This document shows, piece after piece, positions 36,230 through 48,655 of a DNA stretch of 64,000 nt (position 1 is the first letter of the stretch; every line of letters begins with the position of its first letter). A program made the position numbers and the translations under genes. This stretch comes from Siphonodentalium dalli (lineage: Eukaryota; Mollusca; Scaphopoda; Gadilida; Siphonodentaliidae): the NCBI GenBank assembly GCA_032622095.1, contig CP136064.1, positions 258,333,863 to 258,397,862 on the forward strand, read 5' to 3'. Below the pieces are notes generated by a model. The model saw nothing but the letters and a program-made list of their open reading frames with translations. It was not told where the DNA came from and ran no database searches.

Positions 36230-36757
36230 TCCAACAAGAGGTGTGCACTCTCGTGCTAGCATACCCCCACCGTGGCAAATTCAACCCTCATTATCCGTAA
36301 ACCCAACAAAAAAGATTTTTAAAAGTCAAAATAAGTCGAAAATGAAGTGTAATGTTAGGAAAAACAGTCCGAGCCAACCCTGAGCCGCATCATGTAGAGA
36401 GGGTGTTGTGAGAAGCATGTATAACAAAAATTATTGAAATCGGTTCATATTTGTTAAAGTTATTAAGTCGGACAGAATTTTCTAAGTCAAAATAAGTCGA
36501 AAAGTAACGCGTAACTTAAAAAAAGAAAGTCGGACCGCACCGCAATTAGCATCATGCAGTCCTAAGGAGATTGAGTACAAAAAATTATTGAAATAGGTTC
36601 ATAGTTGTTCGAGTTATGAGGTCGGACGGACGGACGCCCGGACACACGGAAGGAGAAAGTGTGACGGACGGACAGATGCAGGGAGAAAGTGTGACGGACG
36701 GACAGACGCAGTCAATCCAGTATACCCCCTATTTTCTTCGAAAGTGGGGGTATAAAA
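36230..36757. repeat. Related repeat, ~140-bp unit twice, with tataccccc tail
   Basis: Units share 'aagtc(aa)aataagtcgaaaa' and 'attattgaaat(c/a)ggttcata'. It closes with two copies of agaaagtgtgacggacggac, then ccagtataccccctattttc and gtgggggtataaa. The tail resembles those at 13.3, 15.3 and 36.2 kb although the bodies differ. Confidence 0.8.
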
Positions 36758-37209
36758 ACAATTTGTTTGCTATATGATTTGCCCGAGCCATGAATACTAA
36801 TTAGCTTAGCACTGTCTCATAAATTCATCAAGAACACTAAATGTAGCAACATGAGATTTAATACCAAGTAGCCGTTCATCATTCATAACGGGAAATAAGA
36901 AATTAGTGCTAAGAATCTCGACGTTTTAGACTGTATGATGTTCAAGGATTATATAATATAATAGCAACCTTTGCATGAACTAAGTTTTAGAGTTTTCGCA
37001 ACATGTCTGTTATAACATCAATGGCCCGATACATGATGTGATAATGTCAGCCAACAACTGTATGTCAGGCCATATAAAAATATCTGCCCCCCCCCCCCCC
37101 CCACCCCACCATCACTTTAAAAAAAATATTACCTGAGAAAAACAAGCTATTTTGTTCATACAGCATTATAGCAAAGAGTGTGATGATATACTGTCCTAAT
37201 TATACTTAC

Positions 37210-37283
37210 ATTCAATATAATCTCCACAAAATCATCAACAGACAATAGGTGTAGATATGGATAGAGTGAGATTTCCAGCGAAT
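37210..37283 (-). CDS. POLRMT: POLRMT exon 9
   Basis: This 74-nt exon encodes residues 636-660: NSLEISLYPYLHLLSVDDFV, then EIILN. Human POLRMT has EGRFSLYPFLCLLDEREVVRMLLQ. The acceptor is tttcttattctcag and the donor is GTAAGT. The phase is 1 in and 0 out. Confidence 0.94.
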
Positions 37284-37439
37284 CTGAGAATAAGAAACAT
37301 AGAATGTAGTAACATATAGCCATATTTCTGTAGTTTTATATAGGTTTGTGATTTCTGAAATGATACAATGAATGTTGTTGAAGTTTTCAATAATAATAGG
37401 AGTTAAATGCTACTGTTACCTATTTGCAATATTAATATA

Positions 37440-38105
37440 AACATAATTTGACTGAAAAGTTGATGACAATCGGATGAGGGATGTGGCCTATAGGGTGTAC
37501 TGAAGGATTTAGCCATGAAAAAAGTCAAATCCAAGATGGCTGCTAACGGCTATGTTTTGAAAAAATTTGAAAAATTTAATGACTCCCATCTAGTGGTCAC
37601 CATAAAGATCCATATAAAGTTTGGTGACATTGGATGAGGGATGTAGCCTGTAGGGTGTGATGAAGAATTTAGTTATGCAAAGAGTAAAATCCAAGATGGC
37701 CACTGGCGGTCATGTTTTTAACGAAATTTGGAAAAATTGAATGCCTCCCATCTAGATGACACTCTGAAAATTCAAATGAAGTTTGGTGACGATCGGATGA
37801 AGGATGTGCCAAAGTATTTGATGGCTGCCAGCGGCCATGTTTTTCAACGAAAATCGTTCAAATTTAAGAGCTCTTATCTAAAGGTGATCCTACACATGCC
37901 TGTAAATTTTCAAACAATTCTCCAATAAATGTGGGCTGCAGGGTGTGCTGATGAATTCAGATGTGAAATCCAAAATGTTTTTTAAAGAATGTCAGTAAAA
38001 ATTTATGGTTCCCATCCAGAGATCACTACAAAGATCGATATGACGACAGACGCCAACCCATGGCAAAAGCTCAAACCTGACTTCGTCAAGATGAGCTAAA
38101 AATGT
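37440..38105. repeat. Copy of the 8.3-kb array family, 4 diverged units
   Basis: Units share ggatgtggcctatagggtgt, tccaagatggc(t/c)(g/a)ct and gttttaacgaaatttggaaa-type words, and the end reads cgccaacccatggcaaaagc, cagactcaaacctgac-like and gatgagctaaaaa. It is less regular than the copy at 26.8 kb. Confidence 0.8.
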
Positions 38106-38204
38106 GTCAATGAACATTATGTGTTCTGTTAACTGAATGCATAATTAAGATTAGCTATACTAGCATTCACTGTTATTGATGACATTCAGCACTATCAGGG
38201 TGCC

Positions 38205-38760
38205 ACTTGCCAATGGCAAAAATAATTCACATTTGGCAAAAAATATTTTCATTTGGCAAAAGTTTTGGCAAGTCACTTTTTAATTCCTCAAGAAAGTTGA
38301 ACAATATTGGTCAATCAATACCATTCGTTTCAGGAAACTCTTACAACATAATTATGTTAGTGGTGTTTTATAGGTTTATGAAAAGTTTACACCTCTATTA
38401 AGATGCAGTTAATCTCATAGCATTATTACGTATGGCTGGAGTGATTACGAGTATTTAATGTGGTGGTGTTTACATAGCTAATCCTCCTGTGATGTGCCCT
38501 TCTGATGAAGCAACCCTTCTAGCATTGTATTGTTCGGTGATTGGCTTATTGTTGTATGATAAACCACAATAGAGATGCGAGTATAGTTAATTATTAACTA
38601 ACTGCTTTTCTATCGATATCAAAAGTCGTACAAACCGCGAGTGTCGAAACAAAAGACTTAAGGTTGCAGAAAATGATACTATCAGGGATAACATTTGGCA
38701 AATGCTAAAATAATTTGGCAAAAAATATTTTCATTTGGCAAATTATTTGGCAAAAGTAAA
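38205..38760. repeat. Direct repeat of a 'catttggcaaaaaatatttt' word, ~480 bp apart
   Basis: catttggcaaaaaatatttt-catttggcaaa occurs at about 38,228-38,260 and at 38,710-38,745 (tttggcaaaaaatattttca). They frame unique sequence, in which no coding signal was seen. This could be an old insertion with direct terminal repeats, or chance amplification of a simple word. Confidence 0.55.
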
Positions 38761-38807
38761 TATCAGTCCAGCGCAGACCCTGATCACTATATGTTCTGTT
38801 AACTCAC

Positions 38808-38901
38808 TTCTATGACTTGGGTTAAGTTTGGAGACTTTTGCTGGAAATCCTTCAGTTATCTGTTCCTTCCATTGCTGTATGATTTCATCAAGATGACCTC
38901 G
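38808..38901 (-). CDS. POLRMT: POLRMT exon 8
   Basis: This 94-nt exon encodes residues 605-635 plus one base: RGHLDEIIQQWKEQITEG, then FPAKVSKLNPSHR. Human POLRMT has ARKTLKTLRDQWEKALCRAL here. The acceptor is gtctctttgaag and the donor is GTGAGT. The phase is 0 in and 1 out. The acceptor region is duplicated 40 bp upstream; use of that copy would shift the frame. Confidence 0.9.
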
Positions 38902-38968
38902 CTTCAAAGAGACAAAGGTTTATATCATCAAGATGACATCGCTTCAAAGAGATAATGTTTATATCATT
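38886..38968. repeat. 40-bp tandem duplication across the exon 8 acceptor
   Basis: atcatcaagatgac(c/a)tcgc followed by ttcaaagaga(c/t)aa(a/t)g occurs twice, offset by 40 bp. The left copy contains the real exon start, and the right copy (intronic) preserves a second aag-like acceptor. 40 is not a multiple of 3. Confidence 0.88.
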
Positions 38969-39584
38969 TCTAAACTAAACAGCCATAGTACGGCTGAATC
39001 TGTAACCTATGTATATGTAATTCAGGAGCAGGATCAAACCTACGCAGAATATTTCTGACTGAACTAAATTGGGGCAGTCTTCGAAATAAAATGAAAAATC
39101 CATGAAGGAATCAACAAGATACAAAAATATTTTGGAGCCTAACAGTTGTGATATTTTGCCATTGTGCATAACATTTTGAGTATGATAAGGCCAAAAAACC
39201 TGTGTTTAGGGTTTCCCTACCTACCCTAGAAAAAGGTGCCTACCCAAAACTTTTTATTGGACTGTAGACACAGATAAATTTATTTTTTTTCAGTGGGAAG
39301 GGCATCGAAAGGTATCATACCCATTTTCAAACACCTCTCCTACAAAAACGTTTAGAAGTTTTATTAGTCTAGTGCTCTGACTAATTCAAGATAACAATAT
39401 TTAGTTTTGAACCATTCAATTTTATCTGAATTTTGAAGCTTTTTTAGATTAAATTGTCAATGACCCAATGGAATTCAGAATAAAAAAATTAAAAAAAATT
39501 AAAATAAATTCACTACCTACCCTAATTATTTTAGACCATGTAACCATAAACACTGGTATTATTTTTTTTGGCCTAATCTAACAA

Positions 39585-39859
39585 CATACCATTATGATAT
39601 TTAATTTTGACATTCCAAATACCATTTTGAGTATGATAATTGAAATTCCAACGTGCCATTATGTGTGATATTTTGACATTGAGCATACCATGTTTAATAT
39701 TTGGATACCCAGCACACCATTCTGACTCATATTTCGACATCAAGCATACCATTTTGAGTATGATATTTTAACACTCTACCAATATTAATATTTTGAGAAC
39801 TTTTTATGCATGAGATTTTGAGTATAATATTTTGATATTGAGCATACCATTTTGATAAC
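39585..39859. repeat. Diverged minisatellite-like stretch beside the exon 7 donor
   Basis: Repeated, variable units of roughly 35-45 bp with the words gataccattttgagtatgat-like, attttgacattgagcatacc. The run reaches the donor site of exon 7 itself (ataccattttgataacc). No coding meaning. Confidence 0.65.
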
Positions 39860-39994
39860 CTTTGCTGTTGGCTTGCGATCGCTGATGACAGATGGCACAG
39901 ACACATAATCAGATAATTCCATATCCAGTTGCATCTTGGACTTTGCAATGAGGTCTCTGGTATCAACAACTCCACTGTATGGATTGCTTTCAAC
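39860..39994 (-). CDS. POLRMT: POLRMT exon 7
   Basis: This 135-nt exon encodes residues 560-604, including SKMQLDMELSDYVSVPSV. Human POLRMT has FEKQLHMELASRVCVVSVEKP, the link from the PPR region to the N-terminal domain. The acceptor is ttttatcttgcag and the donor is GTTATC (a weak site). The phase is 0 on both sides. Confidence 0.92.
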
Positions 39995-40063
39995 CTGCAA
40001 GATAAAAAAGGTGAATTTCAAATAAAATACTTTGAGAAATGCGATAAACTCAAAGCAGGTATC

Positions 40064-40214
40064 CAAGCCTTGAAATAGGGTGTCTGTCATTTGCAGAATG
40101 AGGTCCCCAGAGGGTGAATTTAGTGATGCTACCCCGCATAGCAGGCTAGCATCACCAAATTCACCCTCTGGGGACCTCATTCTGCAAATGACAGACACCC
40201 TATTTCAAGGCTTG
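40064..40214. mobile_element. hAT-like palindromic element, single-palindrome form
   Basis: The ends CAAGCCTTGAAATAGGGTGT and ctatttcaaggcttg enclose only one gaatgaggt...acctcattctg palindrome (151 bp). CAGGTATC before and CAGGCATC after form an 8-bp duplication with one mismatch. Confidence 0.86.
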
Positions 40215-40272
40215 CAGGCATCACCCTACCTAGGGTTCATGCTGTCATAGAATTCTAAAGTCAATGCAGCTC

Positions 40273-40712
40273 CAAGCCTGCAAATAGGGTGTCTGTCATT
40301 TGCAGAATGAGGTCCCCAGAGGGTGAATTTAGTGATGCTATCCCGCACAGCAGGCTAGCATCACCAAATTCACCCTCTGGAGACCTCATTCTGCTTAGGC
40401 CTCATCTTCTGGGAAGTATCTATAGCATCAAATTAAGATTGTTTTTAGTTACATTTCCCTTCTATGAAGTTTCTATATCCCCTAATTTGCAGAAGATAAA
40501 ATTCATAATTGAGGTTCCCAATGGGTGAACATCACCAACTTCAACTGGGGAACTTCAATCTGATCCTAGGCCTACCATAGCAGTTGAGGGCCTAAGCAGA
40601 ATGAGGTCCCCAGAGGGTGAATTTGGTGATGCTATCCCCGCTATAAGTGTCACTAAATTCGCCCTCTGGGGACCTCATTCTGCAAATGACAGACAAGCTA
40701 TTTGCAGGCTTG
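40273..40712. mobile_element. Long hAT-like fold-back element
   Basis: The ends caagcctgcaaatagggtgt and ctatttgcaggcttg both have a tgc for ttg change, so the two ends changed together. The inner part carries gcttaggcctcatcttctgg and the partner gggcctaagcagaatgaggt, with about 150 bp of AT-rich sequence between (ctatatcccctaatttgcag). Confidence 0.82.
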
Positions 40713-40943
40713 CATTTGAATTCGATGTGATGACAGTACAACAGTCTGTTTCAAAACCTGGTTGTATTAAACTTTCATCAGATCTAATGGAATTGTATTT
40801 GATACGATAATGGCATGTCTTTTACATGCCAAAGGCCAAAAAAATGTAATGTCTTGTTTCATAGGCTATTTTTTCAATTCAGTGGACAGACAGGTTTTAT
40901 TAAAAAAAATTATTTCCCGATGGATATACTGTCTAATGTTGTA

Positions 40944-41370
40944 TTAACTCTTTCAGTGCCAGGGGCCGATCTCATCGGCCCTAATTTACGGTCTGTAAAA
41001 TTGAATTTTTTTTGGGTATGCTTAAGCATGCTATAGCGAATTTAAAAAAAAACTGGATAAAACCTTAGGGGCATGTTATAATTCAAAACTATCACCAAGT
41101 ATTCATAGTAATAATTTTGATGCCCATGAAAAACGTAAGATTCCCTGGCACTAAACCTACAAAATAAGTCTGTTAAAGAATATAAGAAAAAATTATTAAA
41201 ATTATAAAAAAAATTGTAAAAAATAATAACAAATGATGAAAAATTGTTAGGCCAATGCATTCTCTTATATATGTGAGGCGACCTATGGTCGACTCGCATA
41301 TATAAGAGAATGCATTGGCACAGGGTATATGGGTTGATACAAAAATCGGACCTGGCACTGAAAGGGTTAA
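40944..41370. mobile_element. piggyBac-like non-autonomous element (TTAA family 1), inverted
   Basis: TTAACTCTTTCAGTGCCAGG on the left and cctggcactgaaagggttaa on the right. It is collinear, in reverse orientation, with 7,002-7,479 and 29,260-29,700: the ggggccgatctcatcggccc palindrome is now near the left end and the 67-bp hairpin is at 41,252-41,318. No ORF. Confidence 0.82.
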
Positions 41371-42830
41371 AATGCAAAATTGTATTATCTCTAACCATTT
41401 TATTTTAGCCTATTTTAAAGGAAACTTCCTTTGTTTATTTAAACTTCCTTTGTTTATTCAATCTTAAGTAGGCATCTACATGGCGCCACACACCATTGTA
41501 ACAAAATGCTTTTTTTTTTAATTTAATTTGCATTGATACAAGTGTGAATACGTTTCATTTCATATTCAAATCTCCAGCTGTTTGGTATTTCCAGAAGACG
41601 ATCAATCTGACAAAACAAACTCAGAACCGGAACAGTTGTTTTAATATAAAATAAAAGGCCGCTTGGCCACAGTGTCCCCTGAAACGGTGGCTTCACTTGG
41701 ATCGGGGCCTTTGTATAAATATATTATATGGATTAAATAGTTGTGCACTGTCTCATAAGACCAAAACAAAATTTGTATTTTTCCACTAATGAAGTGAAAA
41801 AATTAGGGTAGGTCGGTAGGAAATATTTTTATTTTGTATTTTTTTTTTCATATTTTTTATCCAGCTGCAAAAATATTGAACTACCTTGAACTAAATGACA
41901 TAAAATGCCAACCTGTGTTGTGGGGAAAGTATTACTTGAACAAGACAGTGGAAATATACATTAAGATTGAATAAAAGATCAAACTTGCTTTATGCTTAAG
42001 TGTGTGTTTTATTATTCACATACCGCATTTTCATGATTTTGGCTATAAACTTGGTAAGAAATTGATGTCAGCTGATGACAGATGTCACTTCATGGTCACT
42101 TTACACAGGGATATGTTAGAAACTATGTGTTTCGCACACTAATGATCATCAATATTTGAGCATTGTTGGTAAATTCAGTTAAAAAAAAACATAGTATCTT
42201 TTTTATTTGGCCTAACTGAGCTGAATACTAAATACTAATAACCAAATCTGAAGAAAAAAAACCTTTATTTAAAGTCAAAATATAACTAGAAATTTTAAAC
42301 TTCCAATTGGAAGTTTGATACTTCCATATAATTATCATATAATATATATTCCTATCCAAATCCCCTCTCAATCATTACCTTTCCCATAACACAAACCTTA
42401 ATCATAACCATACCTATCGGCTACCCGTACCATGTCCCAACACTATATGTTTCTATAAGCATAATCATGCTCTAGCCGTAACCATAACCACAATAATTCT
42501 AACTATATCTATAACTTTAAAAAGTCATGGAATATAAGTAGTGGCTCACCTTTTCGATCGTAATTTTGTTTATCTCGATTAATCCGTTCCACAACTATTG
42601 AAGTATTTATTTAGTTACAACCATGTATACTTCGCAGACCTTATATTATGATACATGAACATCATAAACACATAAGTTCGCAAAAATAAAAGATTAAGAA
42701 TGAGGCTACTTTTGAAATTATATTTCTCGTAAAAAGTGACCCCTAGTAGACCCCTTTGGTATCATCTAGATGGTCTCATGTAATTTTTGTAGAAGACAGA
42801 CACAGGCAGACAGACAGAAATTCGCAAATA
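41371..42830. other. Intron 6 segment, no recognised element
   Basis: AT-rich sequence with A and T runs. A stretch with repeated ccata/taacca-type words lies around 42,360-42,500. No coding signal. Confidence 0.5.
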
Positions 42831-43004
42831 TACAGTAATGCCCTATGTAATCGACCCCTTAAACACAGCAGAATTATGGGTAACTTTTCGGGATTCAGGA
42901 GAGCTTTCGGATGAATGTCAGCAGGCTATATTTCCCACTAAATCCTGAAATGTTACCCATAATTCTGCTATGTTTAAGGAGTCGATTACTTAGGGCATAC
43001 TGTA
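42831..43004. mobile_element. Palindromic mariner-like MITE, partly deleted
   Basis: TA-CAGTAATGCCCTATGTAA on the left and tcgattacttagggcatac-TG-TA on the right. The left arm has lost about 40 bp (ttttcgggattcagga runs straight into gagctttc), so the palindrome is asymmetric. Confidence 0.8.
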
Positions 43005-46000
43005 GATATAGATGTAAGAATGTTATTAAATTATTCATGAATTCCAAATTAAATCACACGACGTCAGATGCACCTATCCCATGACACTCCACGTGACAAT
43101 TCACTGTGTGTTCCAATTTTTGTTTGTCATGATCCAACCGGTTGGTCACCAATAGCAGGTCAGACCGACAAACAAATGAAAACACACACACAGTTCGGTT
43201 GTATTAGTATACATACACACATGTGTACAATATATATATTTAATTGGCAACGGGAATAAAGAACATGCACGGGTTATACATACACGCATGTGTCTAGCTC
43301 TTGTTCCTATATTCCAAATTAAAGACTTGAGATGTTAAAAATTATAACTGCAATGGGATGGTATATTCTCGTGAAAGATATAGATAGTTATAGTCTGTCC
43401 ACAATGAAGTGCGAAGTTTTAAATCAATGCCGATCTGTAATTTGCCAAGTGTTAAGTCTTGGTTTATCAGTTTGTCGGGTCAGTGATTTCAACGGCCAGT
43501 AATATAAATGACGGTTATATCTACGTGCAGCGGATATATTTATTTATGAAATAATTATGCGCGAATGGCAATCACTCACACAACTGATAACACATGTCTT
43601 GATTACGTCTTATTATAAAATTAGTAACATGCTAAAAACGAGCCCAAATCACCAGAATGGGACAAAGGCGAATATGTTTTATTTGAAGTTCTATCATGCT
43701 CGGGAACGTTCTAGAAAAATGTCTCTATATATGTGTATCAGGAATCAAGCATTAAATATAATTCAGAAACATCAATATAGCATAACAGGTAATGCTGTCA
43801 AGACACGTTATGTCATTACAAACGTTTATACCGATTGTACTGACTGTCCAAGATCGCGAACTTTTCCATTGCTTGTGCGAATTTTGTATACATTTTGGGT
43901 TCAAAGTGACTTAGTCGGACAGGTGCGTAACACACTGTGCCATCAGAAGTAGGCCAGCCATGCAGCCAATTCTAATTTAAAGAGCGCGGATTTGGGATTA
44001 CTGCATTGCGTGAGAACGTAACACGATTCGCGTACATCTATATGCATTTCAGTATGTTGCTTTCCCGAGTAATGGTACCTTTTCTGTGCACATAAATAGC
44101 ACCAAACTGAACATACGCCTTCTCACCAGCAAAATGATAAATAGCCGATGTGTTGAAACGGTAGTATACCATAAACAAATATAGCATGCCGCGCTTGTAA
44201 AATAGACGGATATTCTTGGGAATATACGGATATGAATGCGCGCATTTTACCATTTAATATGTTATTGCAAGTCTTCACAGTCAGCATAAGTTCATAATAC
44301 CAAGATAACAATCGTTATTCACACACATACATACTTATATATGTCGTTCAATGTAATTATGCTACATTGAACGACCACCCATTTCGCAACAGCGAAATAG
44401 CGTATGGTATGATGACATTAGACTCTCTTTGCTCGCTGCCTATATATCGCGATGTTCCCAATATTTGAAGGTGTTTTATTTTAACTAATAGATTGTCATG
44501 ATATGGTAGCATTATGGGAATGATATATACATGGCACCTTATACCTACACATTCTATATACAATTCGCTTAATTTTGGTGTGATTCATATTCTTGAATAC
44601 ACGCAGGTGGTGCATTAGTCGGCGCTTTAAGGCATTTTTGGTGTATTTTCCGATTAGCGGACGAATGTACGACGTCGACGTTGTCGCCTATTCGTAAGTT
44701 ATAAGACTTTACATTACGTCTCGTCCAATTAATGCGAAATATGCAATCGGCGGTCTTAACAGTTGGACAATAAAGTCATATATTTTCACTCGTGACAGAT
44801 ACAGATAATAAAGAGACAGTTTTTAAATGGTCAGATCTGAATTCAACAAAAGTAAGCACAATGTCAGATGGTAAACCAATACCAAACCGCAAAGTGTCAC
44901 GTTCCGAAATTATGATACCAAATTAGTGACTAAGGGGTGGCAAGGTTGGGGCGTCGGACGGTACACGCTGACTCCATTCGTTCAATTTAAAAATATAATA
45001 TTAAAAAATGGTTTACAGGTACGCGAACGGATATAAAATAGTTTCAATTGGATTGAGAACTGCAAGCGAAAGTCCGCGCATAGACGGATTGTGCTTTAGG
45101 AAAACGTGGTCCATGCGGAGAAGTGTTATAACATTATACGGCTGACACCACAGTTTCGTTAATTATCAAATATCAAAGTCGAGAATTTTTTTTTTTTTAA
45201 ATGGGCGTTTAAAAAAAAGTGAAAACAAAATGAACTACTATTCTAAAACTAATGAATTTCGACCATTTTTGGACTCAACATATGTCATTTTCCAGCCACG
45301 TCGTGATAAAGAATGACGACCTATTGACAAGACAGACAGCGGAAATTGTTTTTGAGTGATTACCCGTCAGCCAACATAACAATTAACGCATTGCGCTGCA
45401 CAGGAATGGATGTTGAAATATATCGCCAGTGGTCATTGATGCAATTTTTGAAATTGGCAGTTCCTGGTTTTGTCTTCTGTCTATGTTTAAGACGCCCACA
45501 TAGAGCAAATCCAGCTGTTGCGCTTCGTCTAGGAGAAGATCGGGACACAAGCACTTTCTACACATGGACTTTATTAGTACATTTTTCGATGTGTTATAAC
45601 TTGGCCATTTCTCAACCGATTTACAAAATTCTTTCACGAGTAGCATCAGTACGTCGTATAGATACACGACAGTAAAAATGGTTGGAATCGGTGACAAGAA
45701 AAAATTTGACAAATTTTGCACCCCTCCCCAGGTCAACAAATTGTTTTCGGATCTTGGTGAAATTTTCCCCGATTCGTAACCTTTCGTTAGTTAACACGAT
45801 TACGAGAACCGAATTCAGCTGCTTGACTTATTATAGGAGAAGATCTGGGCACAAACTTTTTCCAAAAAAATTTCTTTAAGGGGCATAACTCTGGTAAGCA
45901 AGTTGGGACATACACCTAAATGTCTCGAGTCGCTGTAGGTCGGCAAGGTGTATATACCTACCAAATTTCAATGTTTTATCTTTTAAACTTTCTGAGATAT

Positions 46001-46559
46001 AAGGGTTACAAAATATATTAAGAATAAATAATAATAATAGTGAAAAATAAAAATTTGAATAACAATATACTTCCATATTAAAATATGGAAGTATAATAAC
46101 AAATCAACAAATTTCTAAGTTGAAAAATTATAAGTAAACAAGACAGTCAATGACTGTGGGGTCGCTCACCAGACTGCAAAGACTGATAAGACTGGGACTC
46201 TGGAGACCACAACAGTCAGAACTTTTCATAATCACTTTAAAAGAAGTAGTTGGATATGTGGCCAGAGAGACTTCATGTATGTAGTTTGGAGAATATCCAC
46301 CTTGAAAATACCAATTGCATACTATTGATCACCCCCTCCTCCAGCTCAATAAGTCCCTCCCGAACGGGCTCCAAACTCCCAAATCTCAGGTTGGAATTTC
46401 ACAACCGACACCACAAACTTTCTCAATTGTTGGAAATTTCCAATCTCACAAGCGCCTTTTTATAAAACCATTTAGACATTTTTGAATCCCAATTATCTAT
46501 GGACTCAAAACACCAGATTAATCAGTCAGGTGGTTCCATGGTAGATGTTTTAATGAATT
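43005..46559. other. Intron 6 segment, no confident gene or family
   Basis: A 131-codon plus-strand ORF at 43,557-43,952 has no recognisable domain and is not supported. A 33-bp hairpin lies at 44,343-44,375 (gtcgttcaatgta-attatgc-tacattgaacgac). The words 'taggagaagatc(g/t)ggcacaa' occur near 45,528 and 45,835, which suggests an old repeat around 45.3-46.1 kb. A 'tccatattaaaatatggaagtataat' mini-palindrome is near 46,070. Confidence 0.45.
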
Positions 46560-48310
46560 TGTTATATCAATGATTTTATTAAACACAACAGTGTTAACTC
46601 CCCGTAGCCCTGCCATTTCTTGACAGGTTGACCTCATTTTATCAAAACTGAATATCAAAGGATCCTCCATACTATATATAAGCTAAATAGTCCAACCTCT
46701 CTTGAGAAGACATTTTAAGATATAGTTATGTCCCTGGTCCCACCCTAATTAACCTGGTGACCCCATCTGAATAAATTTAAATCCCCGACACCAAAGAACC
46801 CTTCATACTAAATATCAGTAAAATAGACCCGATGGTCCTTGTGAAGGAAGCATATTAAAAATTATTATGGAGGGAAACTGTCCTTCGCTTGGCCCCTATT
46901 TGACCAGGTGACCCCATTTTGAAAAGTCTGAATTGCAGTCAAACAAGAACATTCAATGCTAAATAAGCCAACTAGTTCTTGCAAACATATTTTAAGAATT
47001 GCTATGGAGTGAAATAGTTATGTCTCTGGCTCTGCCATTATTTGACTTTGTGATCCCATTTTCACAGATCTGTCACCCAAGGTAATTTCATACCAAATAT
47101 AAGCAAAATAGGCCATTTGGTTCTTGCATAGAAGACATATCATGAATTACTATGGAGAGAAAGAGTAATGTAGCTGGCCTTGCACCTACTTGACCTGGTT
47201 ACCCTGATTGAACAAATCTTAATCGCAATCACTAAAGGAGCCTCAATATTAAATATGAGCTAAATAGAGCTGGTGGTTCTTTCAAAGAAGACTTTTCAAG
47301 TTTGCCAAATATGTTCTCGTGAGGTGGTGGATGTGGGAGTGTTAATAGTCCTGTTGAAAGATTTGAACAATACATATGATAGATTGTTGTTGTAATTGGG
47401 AATTAATGACCTCTAGCAGATCTCCAGGGAATGTTTATAAAAATGTCAGATTTCACTTGACATGTGTAGGCATATCCCACATACAGTTGGAGCCAAAGTA
47501 AATGCTTCTTATTAATGATTCTGTCAAGAATTTGAGTAAATATTAATTTTGGGACCAGGGTGGCAGAAGCAGTGAACTTGAGTGAAGGGCCAGAGGGCAC
47601 AACCTTCAGAAATGTAATGGCATTAGTTTTTCAATTTTCAAAAAATGTTAAAATATATATATATAGTGAAATACAAATTTTTAAATTTAAAAAAAAATAT
47701 TTTAATAAAACAAAATTGACCCTTTTTTTTAATATTCTTTTACTTTTTAATATATAATTTTTTTTCTTTCTTTTTTGTTTGTTTTGGTTATGTCTCTGGC
47801 CCCGCCCACATTTGACACAGTGACCTCATTTGAACAAATCTGAACCCCAGTCACCCAAGGATCCTTCATACCAAATATGAACCCATTTGGCCTGATGGTA
47901 TTTGAGAAGAAGTCATTTTAAGAATTACTATGGAGGGAAAGAGTTATGGCCCTGGCTTCACAACTATTTGACCAAGTGAACTCATTTGAACAAATCTGAA
48001 TTTGAGTCACCAAGGGAACATCCACACCAAAATTGAAACCATTCGGTCTTATCGTTCTGAAGATGTTTAAAAGAATTACTATGGAGGGAAAGAGTTATGG
48101 CCCTGGCTTTGCAACTATTTGACTAAGTGACCTCATTTGAACAAATCTGAATGTGAGTCACCTAGGGAACATCCACACCAAATATGAACCCATTCGGTCT
48201 TATGGATCCAGAGGAGAAGATGTTTAAAGAATTGTTGACGGACGGACGGCACGACGGACGAGGAGTGATGACTATAGCTCCACCGGAGACTTTGTCTCAG
48301 GTGAGCTAAA
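46560..48310. repeat. Degenerate tandem array, ~150-190-bp unit, about 10 units
   Basis: Units share tatggagggaaagagttatg, ccctggc, tttgacc(a/t)(a/g)gtga and cctcattt...aaatctgaa, then atccacaccaaatatgaacc. The array closes with gttgacggacggacggcacg and gagactttgtctcaggtgag. The middle is interrupted by unlike sequence around 47,330-47,780. Divergence falls towards the right end. Confidence 0.8.
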
Positions 48311-48655
48311 AAGGACCATAACTCCGGTAAAAATAGTTGGACAAAACACAAATTTGATCTGGATCTGTATTTTCATACGAGCAGTCCATATGCCAAATTC
48401 AAAAACAGACAGATAACATAACTTAAGCTATCACATGGAAACCTTAATAATCATCAAATTATAAGTCAACAAGGACCATAACTCTGGCAAAATTCAAACT
48501 TGACCTGTATTTTCAAATTAGTAATCCATATACCAATTTGAAAACAAGCCAATAACTAAAGTTATCATCAGAAAACCATCTTGGACGAACAGACAGACGG
48601 ACACTGCTGATTTCTATATCCCCAGAAATTGCTTATCGGGGACAATCAATTGATC
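48311..48655. repeat. Second repeat tail, two ~140-bp units
   Basis: aaggaccataactc(c/t)gg occurs at 48,312 and 48,472, each followed by ttga(t/c)ct(g)gatctgtattttca-like words and 'aatccatat(g/a)cca'. It closes with gaacagacagacggacactg. A similar single unit is near 25,810-25,900. Confidence 0.7.

Noticed and set aside
43557..43952. 131-codon plus-strand ORF
   Set aside because: No recognisable domain, no splice or neighbour context, and composition like the surrounding intron.
45346..45739. Overlapping 109- and 118-codon ORFs on both strands
   Set aside because: Overlap on opposite strands, no family recognised; nearby sequence repeats suggest an old repeat.
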